Positions 10,439-21,852 of a DNA stretch of 64,000 bases are shown here, in pieces (the stretch's first letter is position 1; each line of letters opens with the position of its first letter). The position numbers and the translations under genes were made by a program. The DNA is taken from contig UESW01004567.1 of the NCBI GenBank assembly GCA_900491605.1, positions 362,890 through 426,889 of the forward strand, in the 5' to 3' direction. The stretch comes from Calamus simplicifolius (lineage: Eukaryota; Streptophyta; Magnoliopsida; Arecales; Arecaceae). A model generated the notes under the pieces. That model saw only the letters and a program-made list of their open reading frames with translations. It was not told where the DNA came from and did no database searches.

Positions 10439-13400
10439 CTTTCCACCGCACTAGCATAAGGAATCTTTGACATGTACTGCACATCATCCTCTGTTTCAGG
10501 ACACTGGTAGCTGAACAACTTGAAGTGATTAGCCAGTGGAGTAGTAACCGGCTTTGCCTTGTTCATACTAAACCTCTCCAATACTTTCTCAATGTACTTC
10601 TTCTATGAGAGCCATAACTTTTTGTTCTTTCTATCTCTGTCAATTTTCATGCCTATGATTTTCTTAGCAGCACCTAGGTCTTTCATATCAAATTCTCTAC
10701 TCAATAAGGATTTTAGGTCACACACATCTTTCAAATTTCTTGCAGCAATTAGCATATCATCAACATAAATCAATAAATAAATGAAAGAAACCTCCTTCAG
10801 AGACTTGAAGTATAAACAACAATCATACTCACAATGGGTAAAGTCAATACTCAACATGTCGGAGTCAAACCGCTTATACCATTGCCTTGGAGACTGCTTC
10901 AACCTATAAAGAGACTTCTTGAGCTTACACACTAGGTGTTCCTTTCCCAGCTCCTTAAATCCCTCTAGTTGTACCATGAAAATCTGCTCCTTCAATTCAC
11001 CATGAATAAAAGCTGTCTTGACATCTAACTGCTCCAACTCCAAATCTAGCTGAGTTGTCAAGGCCAATAACACCCTAATAGTGGTATACCTAATCATCGT
11101 TGAGAATACTTCATTGTAGTCAATCCCCTACTTTTGTAAGTACCCCTTAGCAACCAACCATGTTTTATATCTCATACCTTCTTTCTCTGAGGCTCTTTCC
11201 TTCTTTCTATAGACCCATTTGCACCCAATTACCCTTTTACCCTTAGGGAGTTCCGCCAACTCTCATGTTTGATTCTTATGCAGTGACTCCATCTCTTCAG
11301 CCATAGCCTCTAACCACTTTTTCTTTTCTGAAACTGATACTACTTCCTAAAAAGAACTAGGTTCTCCATCACTGGTTAGTAAAGCAGAAGAAGCTGACTC
11401 ATCGTCTGTATGATACCTGGCTGGGAGTTTAATTGTACATCTAGTCTATCTATTGTAATAATGTGTTCTTGTTAATGCTGCTGCCTTTTTGTACTCTCTG
11501 AATCATCATCACTGCCTTCTGTTTCAATTGCTGGCTTAACTGAACTCGAAAGACTTCTCTAGTCTAAGTTCCACATTTACTTTAGAACATGAACCCATAG
11601 ATTCTACTTGAGATGATTCCTGCTTCTTTACCATAGCCTGCTCATCAAAGACTATATCCCTGCTAACTATCACCTTCTGCACCTTAGGATCCCAAAGTCT
11701 ATATCCCTTACTCCTTTTCCATACTCGACAAAGATGCATTTTTTAGACTTTGAATCCAGTTTTGTTCTCTCATCACTAGGGATTAAGGCATAAGCTGGAC
11801 ACCCAAAAACCTTGAATACAGAATAGTCAACATCCTTACCTGTCCAGACCTGTTCTGCAGACTTTCTCTCTAACTTCACTGAAGGTGACCTGTTAATAAT
11901 AAAACAAGTTGTTTACTGCTTCTGCCCAAAACTGCTTGGGCAAACCTGCCTGTGATCTCATAGCTCTAGCTCTCTCTAATAGTGTTCTTTCATTCTTTCT
12001 GCAACCCCATTTTGCTGAGGTATCTTAGGAACTATAAAATGCCTCTCAATTCCCTCTTTCTTGCATAAACTTATGAATTCATTAGATGTGTACTCACCCC
12101 CGTTATTAGACCTTAAGCACTTCACGCTCTTCTCTGTATGTTTCTCAACACTGGCTTTCCACTTCTTGAACCTAGGGAATACATCACTTTTCTTCCTTAT
12201 AAAGTACACCCAAAGCTTTCGAAAGAAATCATCAATAAATGTCATAAAATACCTGGCTCCAGCTTTTGCTACAATCTGTGCTGAACCCCAGACATCTGAG
12301 CGAACATACTCTAATACATGCTTGCTTCTCTGTGAGGAGGACCTAAACTTAACCCTATTTTGTTTACCATAAACACATAATTCACAGAGCCTAACTTGAC
12401 ACCGTGTAATCCCATCCAACAATTTTCTCTTCTGTAGTTCTTGCAAACCCTGCTCACTGATATGCCCTAACCACATACTAGAGTTTGGAGGTATCCAAGC
12501 TTTCTCTATTGATAAACATGCAGACCCATTACCAACAAATGTACTACCCAATAGCCTGTACAAATTTTTTTCTATCCGCTTTTCCTTCATCACAGTCATA
12601 GCACCTATAGAAACCTTAAGAATTCTACTACCTGGAGCTGCTGAAAAACCACACAGTTGCTTCTCTAACTATCCTAGAGAAATCAAGTTCTTTTTCAATT
12701 CAGGGATATGTTTTACATTCTCCAATGTCCTGATTATACCATCAAACATATTAATTCTAACACTACCAATCTCCACAGCCTTGCAAGAATAATTATCACC
12801 CAATATCACACTACCAGCATCACATGCCTTATAACTATGGAACCAATTCCTATGTGACGTATAATGTGATGAGCATGCAGAATTCAATTTCCATGTGTCA
12901 GATAGTGAGTCATTACCTTTCGATGAGGCTACCAAAAGATTCTTCTCCTTTTCTAAAGCATCTGTAACAACACTAGCTGAACTTGAAGCTGCATCCTTCC
13001 TATCAGCTCCCTGATTCTTCAATAGAGGGCAATCTTTCTTCCAGTGACCCTTCTGGTAACATTTAAAACACTCCTGCTTTGATACCCTTGACTTGGATCT
13101 ACTCCTAGACTTTCCTCTCTTCTGCTCCCTATTCCTTTCTTTGCCCTTGCCATGTTTTGAACTGACTGACAAACCCTCATCCTGTGAGTTTCCTGTCTCC
13201 AACTTTTGTATTGACATATGGACCTAAGAACCTGCACTACCTCATCATAGTCTATTGTCTCCTTTTCATATAATAATATCACATTAAATTGGTTAAACGA
13301 TTGCGGCAAAGAATATATATGCATTAGAGCCTTATCCTCCTCATCAATTTTCACATCCACGCATAATAAATCACTAACCTTTTGGTTGAACTGGGCTATG

Positions 13401-13762
13401 TGATCTTTTAGGTCTCCACCTTTCATTCTAAAACTAAATAGATCGCGCTTCAGGAATAGCTTATTGATGACATTCTTGGACATGAACAGGCTCTCCAGTT
13501 TTGTCCATAAACTATTTGTTGTCTTCTCATTGATTACATCATATACTACTGAATTGCCAAATACATCCGGATTGTACTGAAGGCGATTGACTCCATGTCC
13601 TGCCAATATTCTTCTTCCATGTTAGCGGGCTTCTGTCCTCTTAAAGCCTTGTGAACCTTCATATGAGTCAACAGATCATTCACCCTCATTTGCCATAGAG
13701 AAAAATTCTTTTTGCCATCAAACTTGTCGAGCTTCGCGTGTTCTCCCAATCCATTATCTTAG

Positions 13763-13780
13763 CCTGAGCTCTGATACCAA
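13763..13780 (-). other. Primer-binding site of element C
   Basis: On the minus strand this reads TTGGTATCAGAGCTCAGG, the initiator tRNA-Met-type primer site. It lies just inside the LTR edge at 13782 and confirms the minus-strand orientation of element C. Confidence 0.85.
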
Positions 13781-13781
13781 T

Positions 13782-14326
13782 TGTTGTGGAATAAACTACC
13801 ATGGAACTCATGGAATGCGAATAAGAATTAATCTAAATGAAAAAAAATAAAGGAGAAAAGAGCAACCAAATACAAAACACAAAGATTTACGTGATTCGGC
13901 AATTTGCCTACGTCCACAAAAGGTTTTTGGTTCTTCTTCTTTATTGAGAGAAAGGCCTCTTGGCTACAAAAATCTATTAGGATTTTTATCTCGTCACACT
14001 CGTGCCTGCCATCCTTGGCTCGAACTGCCAAATCTATGTGCGCTCGTACATTTGGCAGGCTTCACTTATAGCTTCTGGCATGGGTTCCCAAATTTGATGC
14101 GCGTCCGAATCTACCTAGATCCGCAGGCTCTCACTTGCCGCTCCTGTCATAGGTTGCCAAATTTATTGCACGCTCAGATTTGTCCGCTTATGATAGCTGC
14201 TAAACCTGCATGCCACTTTTAATTTTTGCTTATTATTTCTGAAAGAATTATGAGCCATTGTTTAACACTTGTTTCTAGCAAACGTCCTGATGCTGTTACC
14301 ATTTGGGCCTTCAGATGTCTCAGCAA
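13782..14326 (-). repeat. 5' LTR of element C (outer end not determined)
   Basis: The inner LTR edge is the TGTTGTGGAATAAAC at 13782 next to the primer site. The stretch ACAAAGATTTACGTGATTCGG at 13878-13897 is a feature common in LTRs of this copia group. The other LTR is outside the window, so the far boundary cannot be set. The MULE begins at 14337, so it either sits inside this LTR or just beyond it. No gene is seen here. Confidence 0.55.
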
Positions 14327-14336
14327 ATCATTTAAG
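14327..14336. repeat. Target-site duplication of the MULE, left copy
   Basis: Ten bases, atcatttaag, lie directly outside the left terminal inverted repeat and recur exactly at 36664-36673. MULEs usually make 9-11 bp duplications. Confidence 0.88.
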
Positions 14337-15699
14337 GGAAAAGTCTTTGTACACCGCCCCCAGTGCAGTAAGTCCTACGTGGGCTGCACCGCTTCTCCTG
14401 ATTGGTCCATATGGATCCTATGTGGCTGATGATGCGGAACGGTATGGCTCTACTACGATGTTATATTCTGATCGTGATGGCCATTAAAAGCCCTTCTCCT
14501 TTATTTTAAAATTATTGTACAGATGAAAATGCCCTTTTCCTCCTACCGTCATTTTTTCTTGGATTTCATCTGTGCAAAAAAAACTCTTTTTCCCCCTCGC
14601 TCTGGCTTTCAGATGCTAAGAATCAGTCCAAGATTTGAGCAAGATCCTGAGCCCTCGCTCTGGCTTTCAGATGTTAAGGAATCAGTCCAAGGTTTGAGCA
14701 AGATCCTGAGCCCTCGCTCTGAGGAGTCGGTCGGAAGAAAACTTCTGGAGAAAATGTCATCCGCAGCAGGAAGTAAAAAGTCCTTATTCCCACTTCTTTG
14801 TAAAGCTCTTTATTACACCAACAGTTTTTTATCGTTAAGGAAGTTAATGTGTGACCAAACCGTTTAATACGTGGGTAACTTCCTTAGACCAAAACAGTTA
14901 TGGCATTCCAGGAGTCATAACTGTTTAGAGTTTACTATTTTGTAGCATGAATGTCATACTCTTTTAACTAGGATGTTATACCTTATGAACTGGGGTATCG
15001 TCAGAGTGTTTCGGCCTATATTCTCCATTATTTCCTGTCCATATAGCTCTAGTGTCGTCATAAAAGCTATGACACCCCAGATTTAATGTTAAGACATCGT
15101 AGTTACAAGCCTACGATACTCGTGCTTATAACTGACCATGGAGAGAGCATGGGATGGATATAAAGAAGAGGAGAAGAGGGGGGAGAGACATTCTATGGAG
15201 AGCCAAGAGGAGAAGAGGGGGAAGCGACTCCCCAGTTTAAACCTTAAGAGTCCTGGAACAGGTGTCATTGCCTTAAAGCTAGGGTATCATCAGATGAGAG
15301 CTGGAGTGTCGTAAGAGCATAAGTTGGGGATGTCGTCAGTCTGAGCCTTTTAACAGCCACAGAATGGGTGTTATCGCCTTAAAGGTAGGGTATCGTCGCG
15401 CATGAGAGCTGTAGTCATCATAAAAGCTACAACACCCCAGATTTACTGTTAAGACACCGTAGTTACAAGCCTACGACACCCGTTCTCCAAACGAATGCTG
15501 GAGAAAAGCCTTGCGACATCGTAGAAGAAAATCGGGAGTATTGCGCACCCAAGTTAAAGAAATAAGACACCTCTGTTAAACAAATACGACATCCCTATTA
15601 TGCTCGGCCAAAAATCCTTCGCGATACCGCAGTTCAAACATCACGACACCCTAGTGACAATGCTATGACACACATGCTTATAACCTTATGACACCTAAG
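14337..15699 (+). repeat. Left terminal inverted repeat of the MULE
   Basis: It matches the reverse complement of 35361-36663 with substitutions and small indels. Shared landmarks are the CCTACGTGGGCTGCACCGC block near 14370, GCGGAACGGTATGGCTCT near 14433, the repeated TTTGAGCAAGATCCTGAGCCC near 14632 and 14692, and the CGAATGCTGGAGAAAAGCC block near 15492. Only the left copy has the CGCTCTGGCTTTCAGATG stretch twice, about 60 bp apart. The inner boundary near 15699 is approximate. No gene is seen; ORFs here are chance. Confidence 0.85.
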
Positions 15700-17140
15700 T
15701 CGGGGTGTCGTTGGTCCCCGCCTTAACAGTCCCTGCATGGGTGTCGTCGCGCTAAAGCTAGGGTATCGTCGGATGAGAGCTGGGGTATCATAACAGCCTA
15801 ATTCGGGATGTCATCAGTCTATGCCTTAACAGTCCCCGTACGGGTGTCATCGCGTTAAAGCTAGGGTGTCATCGCGCTAAAGCTGGGGTGTCATAAGAGC
15901 CTAAGTCGTCGGTCCTCGCCTTAACAGTTTCGGCACGGGTGTCGTTGCCTTAAAGCTAGGGTGTCATCGCGCTAAAGCTGGGGTATCGTAAGAGCCTAAG
16001 TCGTCGGTCCCCGCCTTAACAGTCCCAGCACGGGTGTCATCACCTTAAAGCTAGGGTATCATCACGCTAAAGCTGGATGTCGTCAGATGAGAAGAACTGG
16101 GGTGTCGTTAACAGCTTGGGTCGGGGATGTCATCGTTCGCGACACCCTAGTTGAAACCTTACGACACCCCAGTTGAAACCTTAAGACACTCATTCATGCT
16201 TAGGAGAAAACTTTACCACATCCTAGGATGAAATCGATCGAAAAATAGTGACGACATCCAAGCTCCCTTATCCTTTGGTCTCAACGCCACCCTAGTACCA
16301 ATGCTATAACTCCACAGTTAAAACCTCACAACACCCTAGTACCAATGCTATGACACCCGTGCTTATAACTGACCTCGAAGAGAATCCCTGTGACACCCCA
16401 GGAGAAATTCGGCCAAAAATCCTTCACGACACCCCAGTTGAAACCTTACGACACCCTTGCTATAAACTTATGACACCACTACGATAAATTTGAACTAGGC
16501 AAAAATTTTGACGTCACCCTAGTTATCGTCGTGCCTTAACAGTCCCCACACGGGTGTTGTCACCTTAAAGCTAGGGTGTCGTCGCTCTAAAGCTGGGGTG
16601 TCATAAAAGCCTAAGTCATCGATCCCCGCCTTAACAGTCCCGGCATGGGTGTCGTTGCCTTAAGGCTAGGGTATCGTTGCCTTAAAGCTAGGTGTCGTCG
16701 CGCTAAAGCTGGGGTGTCGTAAGAACCTAAGTCGTCAGTCTCTGCCTTAACAGTCCCCGCATGGGTGTCGTCGCCTTAAAGCTAGGGTGTCGTCGCGCTA
16801 AAGCTGGGGTGTCGTAAGAGCCTAAGTCGTCGGTCCCTACCTTAACAATACCGGCATGGGTATCGTCGCCTTAAAGCTAGGGTGTCATCGTGCTAAAGCT
16901 GGGGTGTCATAATAGCCTAAGTCGTCAGTCCTCACCTTAACAGTCCCGCACGGGTGTCGTTGCCTTAAAGCTAGGGTATCATCGCTCTAAAGCTGGAGTG
17001 TCGTAAGAGCCTAAGTCGGAGATGTCATCGCCTTAAAGCTAGGGTGTCGTCCGATGAGAGCTGGGGGTGTCGTAACAGCCTAATTATGTTGTCGTATTTC
17101 TTCAAGTGAGGTGTCGTATTTTTTTAACCTTGGTGTCCTA
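15700..17140 (+). repeat. Left subterminal array of GGGTGTCGT-core repeats
   Basis: The units are imperfect, of roughly 110-165 bp, each made of smaller blocks such as GGGTGTCGTCGCCTTAAAGC, GGGTGTCGTCGCGCTAAAGC and GGGTGTCGTAAGAGCC. Neighbouring cores are often 22 bp apart. The unit also carries CCCCGCCTTAACAGTCCC. The core reads mostly in one direction here, apart from a patch near 16140-16510 with reversed cores. There is no coding potential. Position suggests transposase binding or element regulation, which is inference. Confidence 0.8.
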
Positions 17141-17215
17141 ATGCTTTGTCAGGATATATTGACAGCTAAATCAATGGATATCATTGTTCATGACTGTGTG
17201 CCTATATTTCCACAG
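17141..17215 (+). other. Probable leader intron end before the transposase exon
   Basis: This is AT-rich sequence ending in TGTGCCTATATTTCCACAG at 17215, a good plant 3' splice site. FAR1-like coding sequence begins directly after it. The donor and first exon were not located. Confidence 0.4.
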
Positions 17216-17605
17216 ACGATGCTAAAATTATAGATCGGAAAGAAATCGAGCACACTCCCGGCCGTGCACCTTCATCCATCGCTCCAAAAGCAAGGGTTGA
17301 TACTGTAGTTCCTCAAATTGGAATGAAATTCAATTCAGCAGATGAAGTATATACTCTCTACAATGGATACACAAAAAGAGTTGGTTTTGTAATCACAACA
17401 GTGTGTAGCAGGACCAACAACAACAAACTTTGCTTCAAGCACCTGGCGTGTTGGAGGCAAGAAAAATCTAGAAAAACATAGAAGAGCATGAATCATAGGG
17501 ATACTGGGAAAGTTGATTGCATGGCATCCATAAAAGAAAGACTGAATGCTACAAGTGGTAAGTGGATATTGATTGAGGTTTCTCTAGAACATAACCATGG
17601 GATGT

Positions 17606-17745
17606 CCATAACATCAACTAGTTATCTTCGATCGCATAGGAGGATCAGCACACCAGAGAAGGCAAAGATCAGTAACCATAACATCAACTAGTTATCTTCG
17701 ATCGCATAGGAGGATCAGCACACCAGAGAAGGCAAAGATCAGTAA
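17606..17745 (+). repeat. 70-bp direct duplication inside the transposase exon
   Basis: 17606-17675 and 17676-17745 are essentially identical (ccataacatcaactagttat... to ...agatcagtaa). Seventy is not a multiple of three, so the duplication itself breaks the transposase frame. Confidence 0.9.
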
Positions 17746-17908
17746 TTTACATGCCGTAAATATTTCGACAACTCAGATATACTCTGCCATAGCAAGAAGA
17801 AAAGGGGGCAGAAGATAATTGGATTTTATCGAGAAGGATGCTCATAATTTCATTTGTCGGGAACGTCAGTCTAAGCTGAAAGAAGGAGATGCTCAGTCGA
17901 TGGTAATC

Positions 17909-17913
17909 CATTT
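17909..17913. repeat. Target-site duplication of element B, left copy (cattt)
   Basis: cattt directly precedes the TGTTGGCCCC LTR start and recurs at 27237-27241. Confidence 0.88.
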
Positions 17914-20219
17914 TGTTGGCCCCTAGATTGATTTTGATGATTACAAAACCATTAAGACTATGCTTATTAGAGAAATTAATATTATTGCAAGGATGTACAT
18001 GTGTCGTACAGGTAAGCTTTATCAAGCAAAATTTTATTCATTACATGGAAGCTTATTTTCTCTTATCTATAATATAGCTAATTGATCCTTTAATTCCTTG
18101 GATTATTGCATGACTATGTAAGCTAGCTTATTTCTCTTCCTAGCTAGCTTTCCCCACTTGCTAGCTAACTGATTTTCTTCTCTCAATGCATATGGCCGAA
18201 CCATGCTTAGATCTAGTTAGCATGGTAGCTAACTTCTTCTCCTAGTTAACAATTTGTTGCAGAATTTTTCTTTGCTGGCCGAATGGAGCTTGGGAAGAGC
18301 TAGCTGGAGAGCTAGCTTACCTTGAATGGATTGCATGAAGCTTTGACTCAATTTTTTCATGGCCGAATGGGTTTTGAAAGCAGTTAGCTTAACAGCTAAC
18401 TTCCTTATCTATTTTCCTCTCTACGTAGCATGAAAAGTTTTCATTGGAGTTAGCTAACTAGTTAGCTACCTTTATCATGAATAGGCTTATTTTTTAACTA
18501 GTTAACTAATTAGCCAGCTACTTTTTTGCATGGTAGGGTTTACTTTATATCTAGTTAACTAACAAGCTAACCACTTTATTCTGTTTTCATTCCCAGCCGC
18601 ATGAAAATTAAATGGAGTTAGCTCTTGAGCTAACTACTTTTTTACATGGTCTCATACACTTTTTAAATAGCTAACTAAAGAGCTAGCTGAAATTCAAATT
18701 CTCTCTGTTCATGAAACGTGAGTTGTTTATCTTTGTGGCCAGTTAGCTAAAGAGCTAACTAGCTTGGGCCTTAGCTACCTCTCTAGCTAACTGCTTTACT
18801 TCTTCATGACAGATTTTTTTCAAGCCGTGCGCTCCTCAAAACAAGTCAACTAGGGAGTTAACTACTTTATTTTATTTGCTTCATGAACTCTCACTTGAGT
18901 TAGCTAAATAGCTAACTCCTTTTTCCATTAATGCATGAAAGCTTGGCTCCAAAGCTAACTATTTTCTCTTGGCATCTTTTCCAACCGTGTGACTTTTGAA
19001 ATGAGCTAGCTCACAAGCTAGCTACTTTATTTCCTTGGATTGAGGTTGATATTCTTGCCGTGGGATTCTTGCTAGCAAGTTAGCTAGCTTGGACCTTTTC
19101 TCTTTTCCTCCATGGGGCCGCACGACTTCAAGAAGAGAGCTGCTAAAAATTTATTGCAGCCAACATCCTCTCTCATGAATTAAATACTCTCTCTCTCTCT
19201 CTTAATTGCATTTCTGTTTTCATGGTTACTGACATTTTTTTTGGTGTTTGATAGGGATCTTTTCTTTGGGAAAGGATTAAATGCAATCATGTTTAGGGAA
19301 ATAAATTCAAACAGTTATATTTCTTCCCGTTTTTAATTTTCTGTATTTACCAATGTGTTTAACGGATATTATTTTTGTGTTGGTTTAAATAGAAGTGATC
19401 AGTGGAACTTCAAAATGATTAGAGACGATTTCTTGACGTTTTTCTTGTTGACAAAATATGTGAAAATCTGAAAGAGAAAAAGAGAAAGAAAGAAATCAAA
19501 AAGAGAGTGTTCATTGCATATTTTCCGAAGTGTTGAAGAGCAAGTTGCTGTATTTTGAAGTTGCAAATCTCAATCCTTGCTCAAGTCGTCCAGATCCAGT
19601 GAAGCATTCAAAGTTTCAGCTACCTTGGAGATCCACATCCATTGCTGAAGACTTGCTTCGAAATTTGTAAAGTATTTTTGAATATTTGCTCAAGTTAGGA
19701 GCTATTTGTTATCTACTCTGATATTTCTTGTAATAGGGTAGAGATAACCCTAAGATTATTGATTGGCTTCCTTGTGCCGTGAAACAAGAGGACTAGCCGG
19801 GAAGGCTAGGGGTTTAGCTGCCTTGTGCCGTGAAACAAGAGGACTAGCCGGGAAGGCTAGGGGTTTGGCTGCCTTGTGCCGTGAAACAAGTGGACTAGCC
19901 GAGAAGGCTAGGGGTTTGGCTGCCTTGTGCCGTGAAACAAGAGGACTAGCCGAGAAGTTTAGGGGTTGTAATCGTTGTGATACGATTAGTGAAATTCCCA
20001 AAGGGTTTTTGGGGAGTGGATGTAGGAGCCGAGTTTGGCACCGAACCACTATAAACCCTCTTGTGTTTGTGATTGCTTATTCTGTGTGATTTTGTTTCGT
20101 GCACTCCACTATACCGCTGCAAACTAATTTTTAACTAGTGATTAAGCACATATCTGCGCTAGTAATTAATTTTAAGAAACCCAATTCACCCCCCTCTTGG
20201 GTTGCTACATCGGGCAACA
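17914..20219 (+). repeat. 5' LTR of element B
   Basis: It starts TGTTGGCCCCTAGATTG and ends CTACATCGGGCAACA. From 18060 to 19110 it is dense in TTAGCTAACT / AGTTAGCTAA motifs, many in palindromic pairs. From 19766 to 19970 it has four 51-bp tandem repeats, each containing CCTTGTGCCGTGAAACAAG and GACTAGCCGGGAAGGCTAGG. ACCACTATAAACCC near 20045 and a CAATTCACCCCCCTCTTGGG run near 20183 parallel LTR A. No gene is present. Confidence 0.92.
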
Positions 20220-20221
20220 AG

Positions 20222-20233
20222 TGGTATCAGAGC
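20222..20233 (+). other. Primer-binding site of element B
   Basis: TGGTATCAGAGC lies two bases after the LTR end, complementary to initiator tRNA-Met as in element A. Confidence 0.88.
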
Positions 20234-20294
20234 AGCGTGCTCCTGATTTCTATTGCTTTAACAAGCTTGGAGCCAAAGATCATTAGCAATCCAA

Positions 20295-21852
20295 ATGGGT
20301 TCAGTTTTGACTGAGGGACAGTCAACTAATAGACCACCTCTATTTGATGGCATAAATTACACTTATTGGAAAGCACGTATGAAAATTTTTATTCAAGCAC
20401 TTGATTATGATTTATGGAGTATCATAGTCATTGGACCTCACATACCCACTATTAAATCTGATGGTATTGATATTCCCAAACCGAAAACGGAATAGGATGT
20501 ACATGATAAGAAGATGGCTCAGCTGAATGCTAAAGCCATGAATGTATTATATTATTCTTTAGATGCCAATGAATTTAATCGTATTTCTACATGCATATCT
20601 GCTAAGGAAATTTGGAATAGACTTGAAGTTATCCATGAGGGTACCAATCAAGTTAAAGAATCTAGAATAAATATGCTTGTACATGAATATGAATTATTTA
20701 AAATGGAATCATATGAAAGCATTGGTGATATGTTTACAAGATTCACTAACATTATTAATGGGCTGAAAAGCCTTAAAAAATCTTATACTAATGGTGATAT
20801 TGTTAGAAAAGTTTTGAGATCCTTGCCTAGGTCTTGGGAGGCCAAAGTTACTGCAATTCAAGAAGCCAAGGACCTCAACACACTATCTCTTGAAGAATTA
20901 GTTGGTTCATTAATGACTCATGAGCTTCAGCAGCAACAACATATTGATGAAGAACAGTCCAAAAAGAAGAGAATATTGGGACTAAAGAGTACAACCCTAA
21001 ATGATGAAAATGAGAGCACCTCAAGTGAAAGTGATGAGAAAAATGATCTAGCTCTCATTACAAGGAAATTTGAGAAATTCATGAGAAAGAAATTTAAAGG
21101 AAGAAAGAGAGCATTAATGAAAGGAGAGCCAAGCAATGAAAAAGAATATGAAGTAATTTGTTATGAATGCAACAAACCGAGATACTACAAGCCAGATTGT
21201 CCATATCTAAAGAAAGGTCTTAAGAAATTTAAAAAGAAGGCTATGATAGCTACATGGAGCGATAGTGATGCATCAAGCTCTGAAGAAGAAGAAGAATGAA
21301 GAAGAAAATCTTTGTCTTATGGCGAACAATGAAGAGGTAAACCCCAACTTGTTAGATGATTTTACATTTGATGAATTGCATGGTGCATTTTATGAATTAA
21401 TTGATGATTTCACAAATCTCAGTTCAAAAAATAAAGATTTGAAAAATCAAGTTCAAAATCTTACTTTAGAAAAGGATAAACTATTAGAAGAAAATGAAGT
21501 TTTATTACAAGAAAACATGAATTTGAAAAATGAAGTAGATAGATTGAAACCTATTGTAGATGAGTTTACTTTGAGCTCTACTAAACTTAACATGATTCTT
21601 GAAAATCAAAGAGCTATTTTTAACAAAGCTGGCCTAGGATACAATCCTTTAAAAAGACAAAAGTTTTTAAAAAATATTTATGTGCATGCTAATAATTCTA
21701 CTGAAGTTACATGTTTCAAGTGTAGTAAACCTGGACACAAAGCATATATATGTCACACACACAATGTTAAAAGGATATGGGTTCCAAAAGGAACCATTTT
21801 AGCTAACCCTAAAGGACCTAAGAAAGCTTGGGTACCTAGAAGTAAAACTTGA
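20295..21852 (+). pseudogene. Gag of element B
   Basis: The start is the ATG at 20295 (MGSVLTEGQSTNRPP). The order of motifs is as in element A: YWKARMKIFIQALDYDLWSI, AMNVLYYSLDANEFNRISTC and VLRSLPRSWEAKVTAIQEAK. A first knuckle CYECNKPRYYKPDC near 21160 has Y where the zinc-binding H belongs. A coiled coil (SKNKDLKNQVQNLTLEKDKL) and an intact second knuckle CFKCSKPGHKAYIC near 21715 follow. One in-frame TAG (20493-20495) and one frameshift in the GAA run near 21285-21297 are the only breaks, so this Gag is better preserved than that of element A. Confidence 0.88.

Larger units (their letters stand above)
10434..13781 (-). pseudogene. Ty1/copia element C, gag-protease-integrase-RT (right piece)
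   Basis: Read from 13781 down. Gag starts near 13755 (KLDKFDGKKNFSLWQMRVND). A zinc knuckle CFKCYQKGHWKKDC lies near 13065-13025. The protease site reads WKLNSACSSHYTSH near 12890, with N where the catalytic D is expected. The integrase finger and core follow (LWLGHISEQGLQELQKR, SDVWGSAQIVAKAGARYF, LRSNNGGEYTSNEF, PQQNGVAERM; 12510-11985). RT continues with LEQLDVKTAFIHGELKEQIF and LLIYVDDMLIAARNLKDV (about 11060-10735). The gene is cut at 10434 by element A and resumes at 291. It has several stops and frameshifts, for example a stop in QK*GIDYNEVF near 11130 and a lost Gag start. Tork/TNT1-like lineage is likely. Confidence 0.9.

Noticed and set aside
19763..20089. Repetitive protein ORFs on both strands (also 26772-27137)
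   Set aside because: They only translate the four 51-bp LTR repeats, which happen to be multiples of three.
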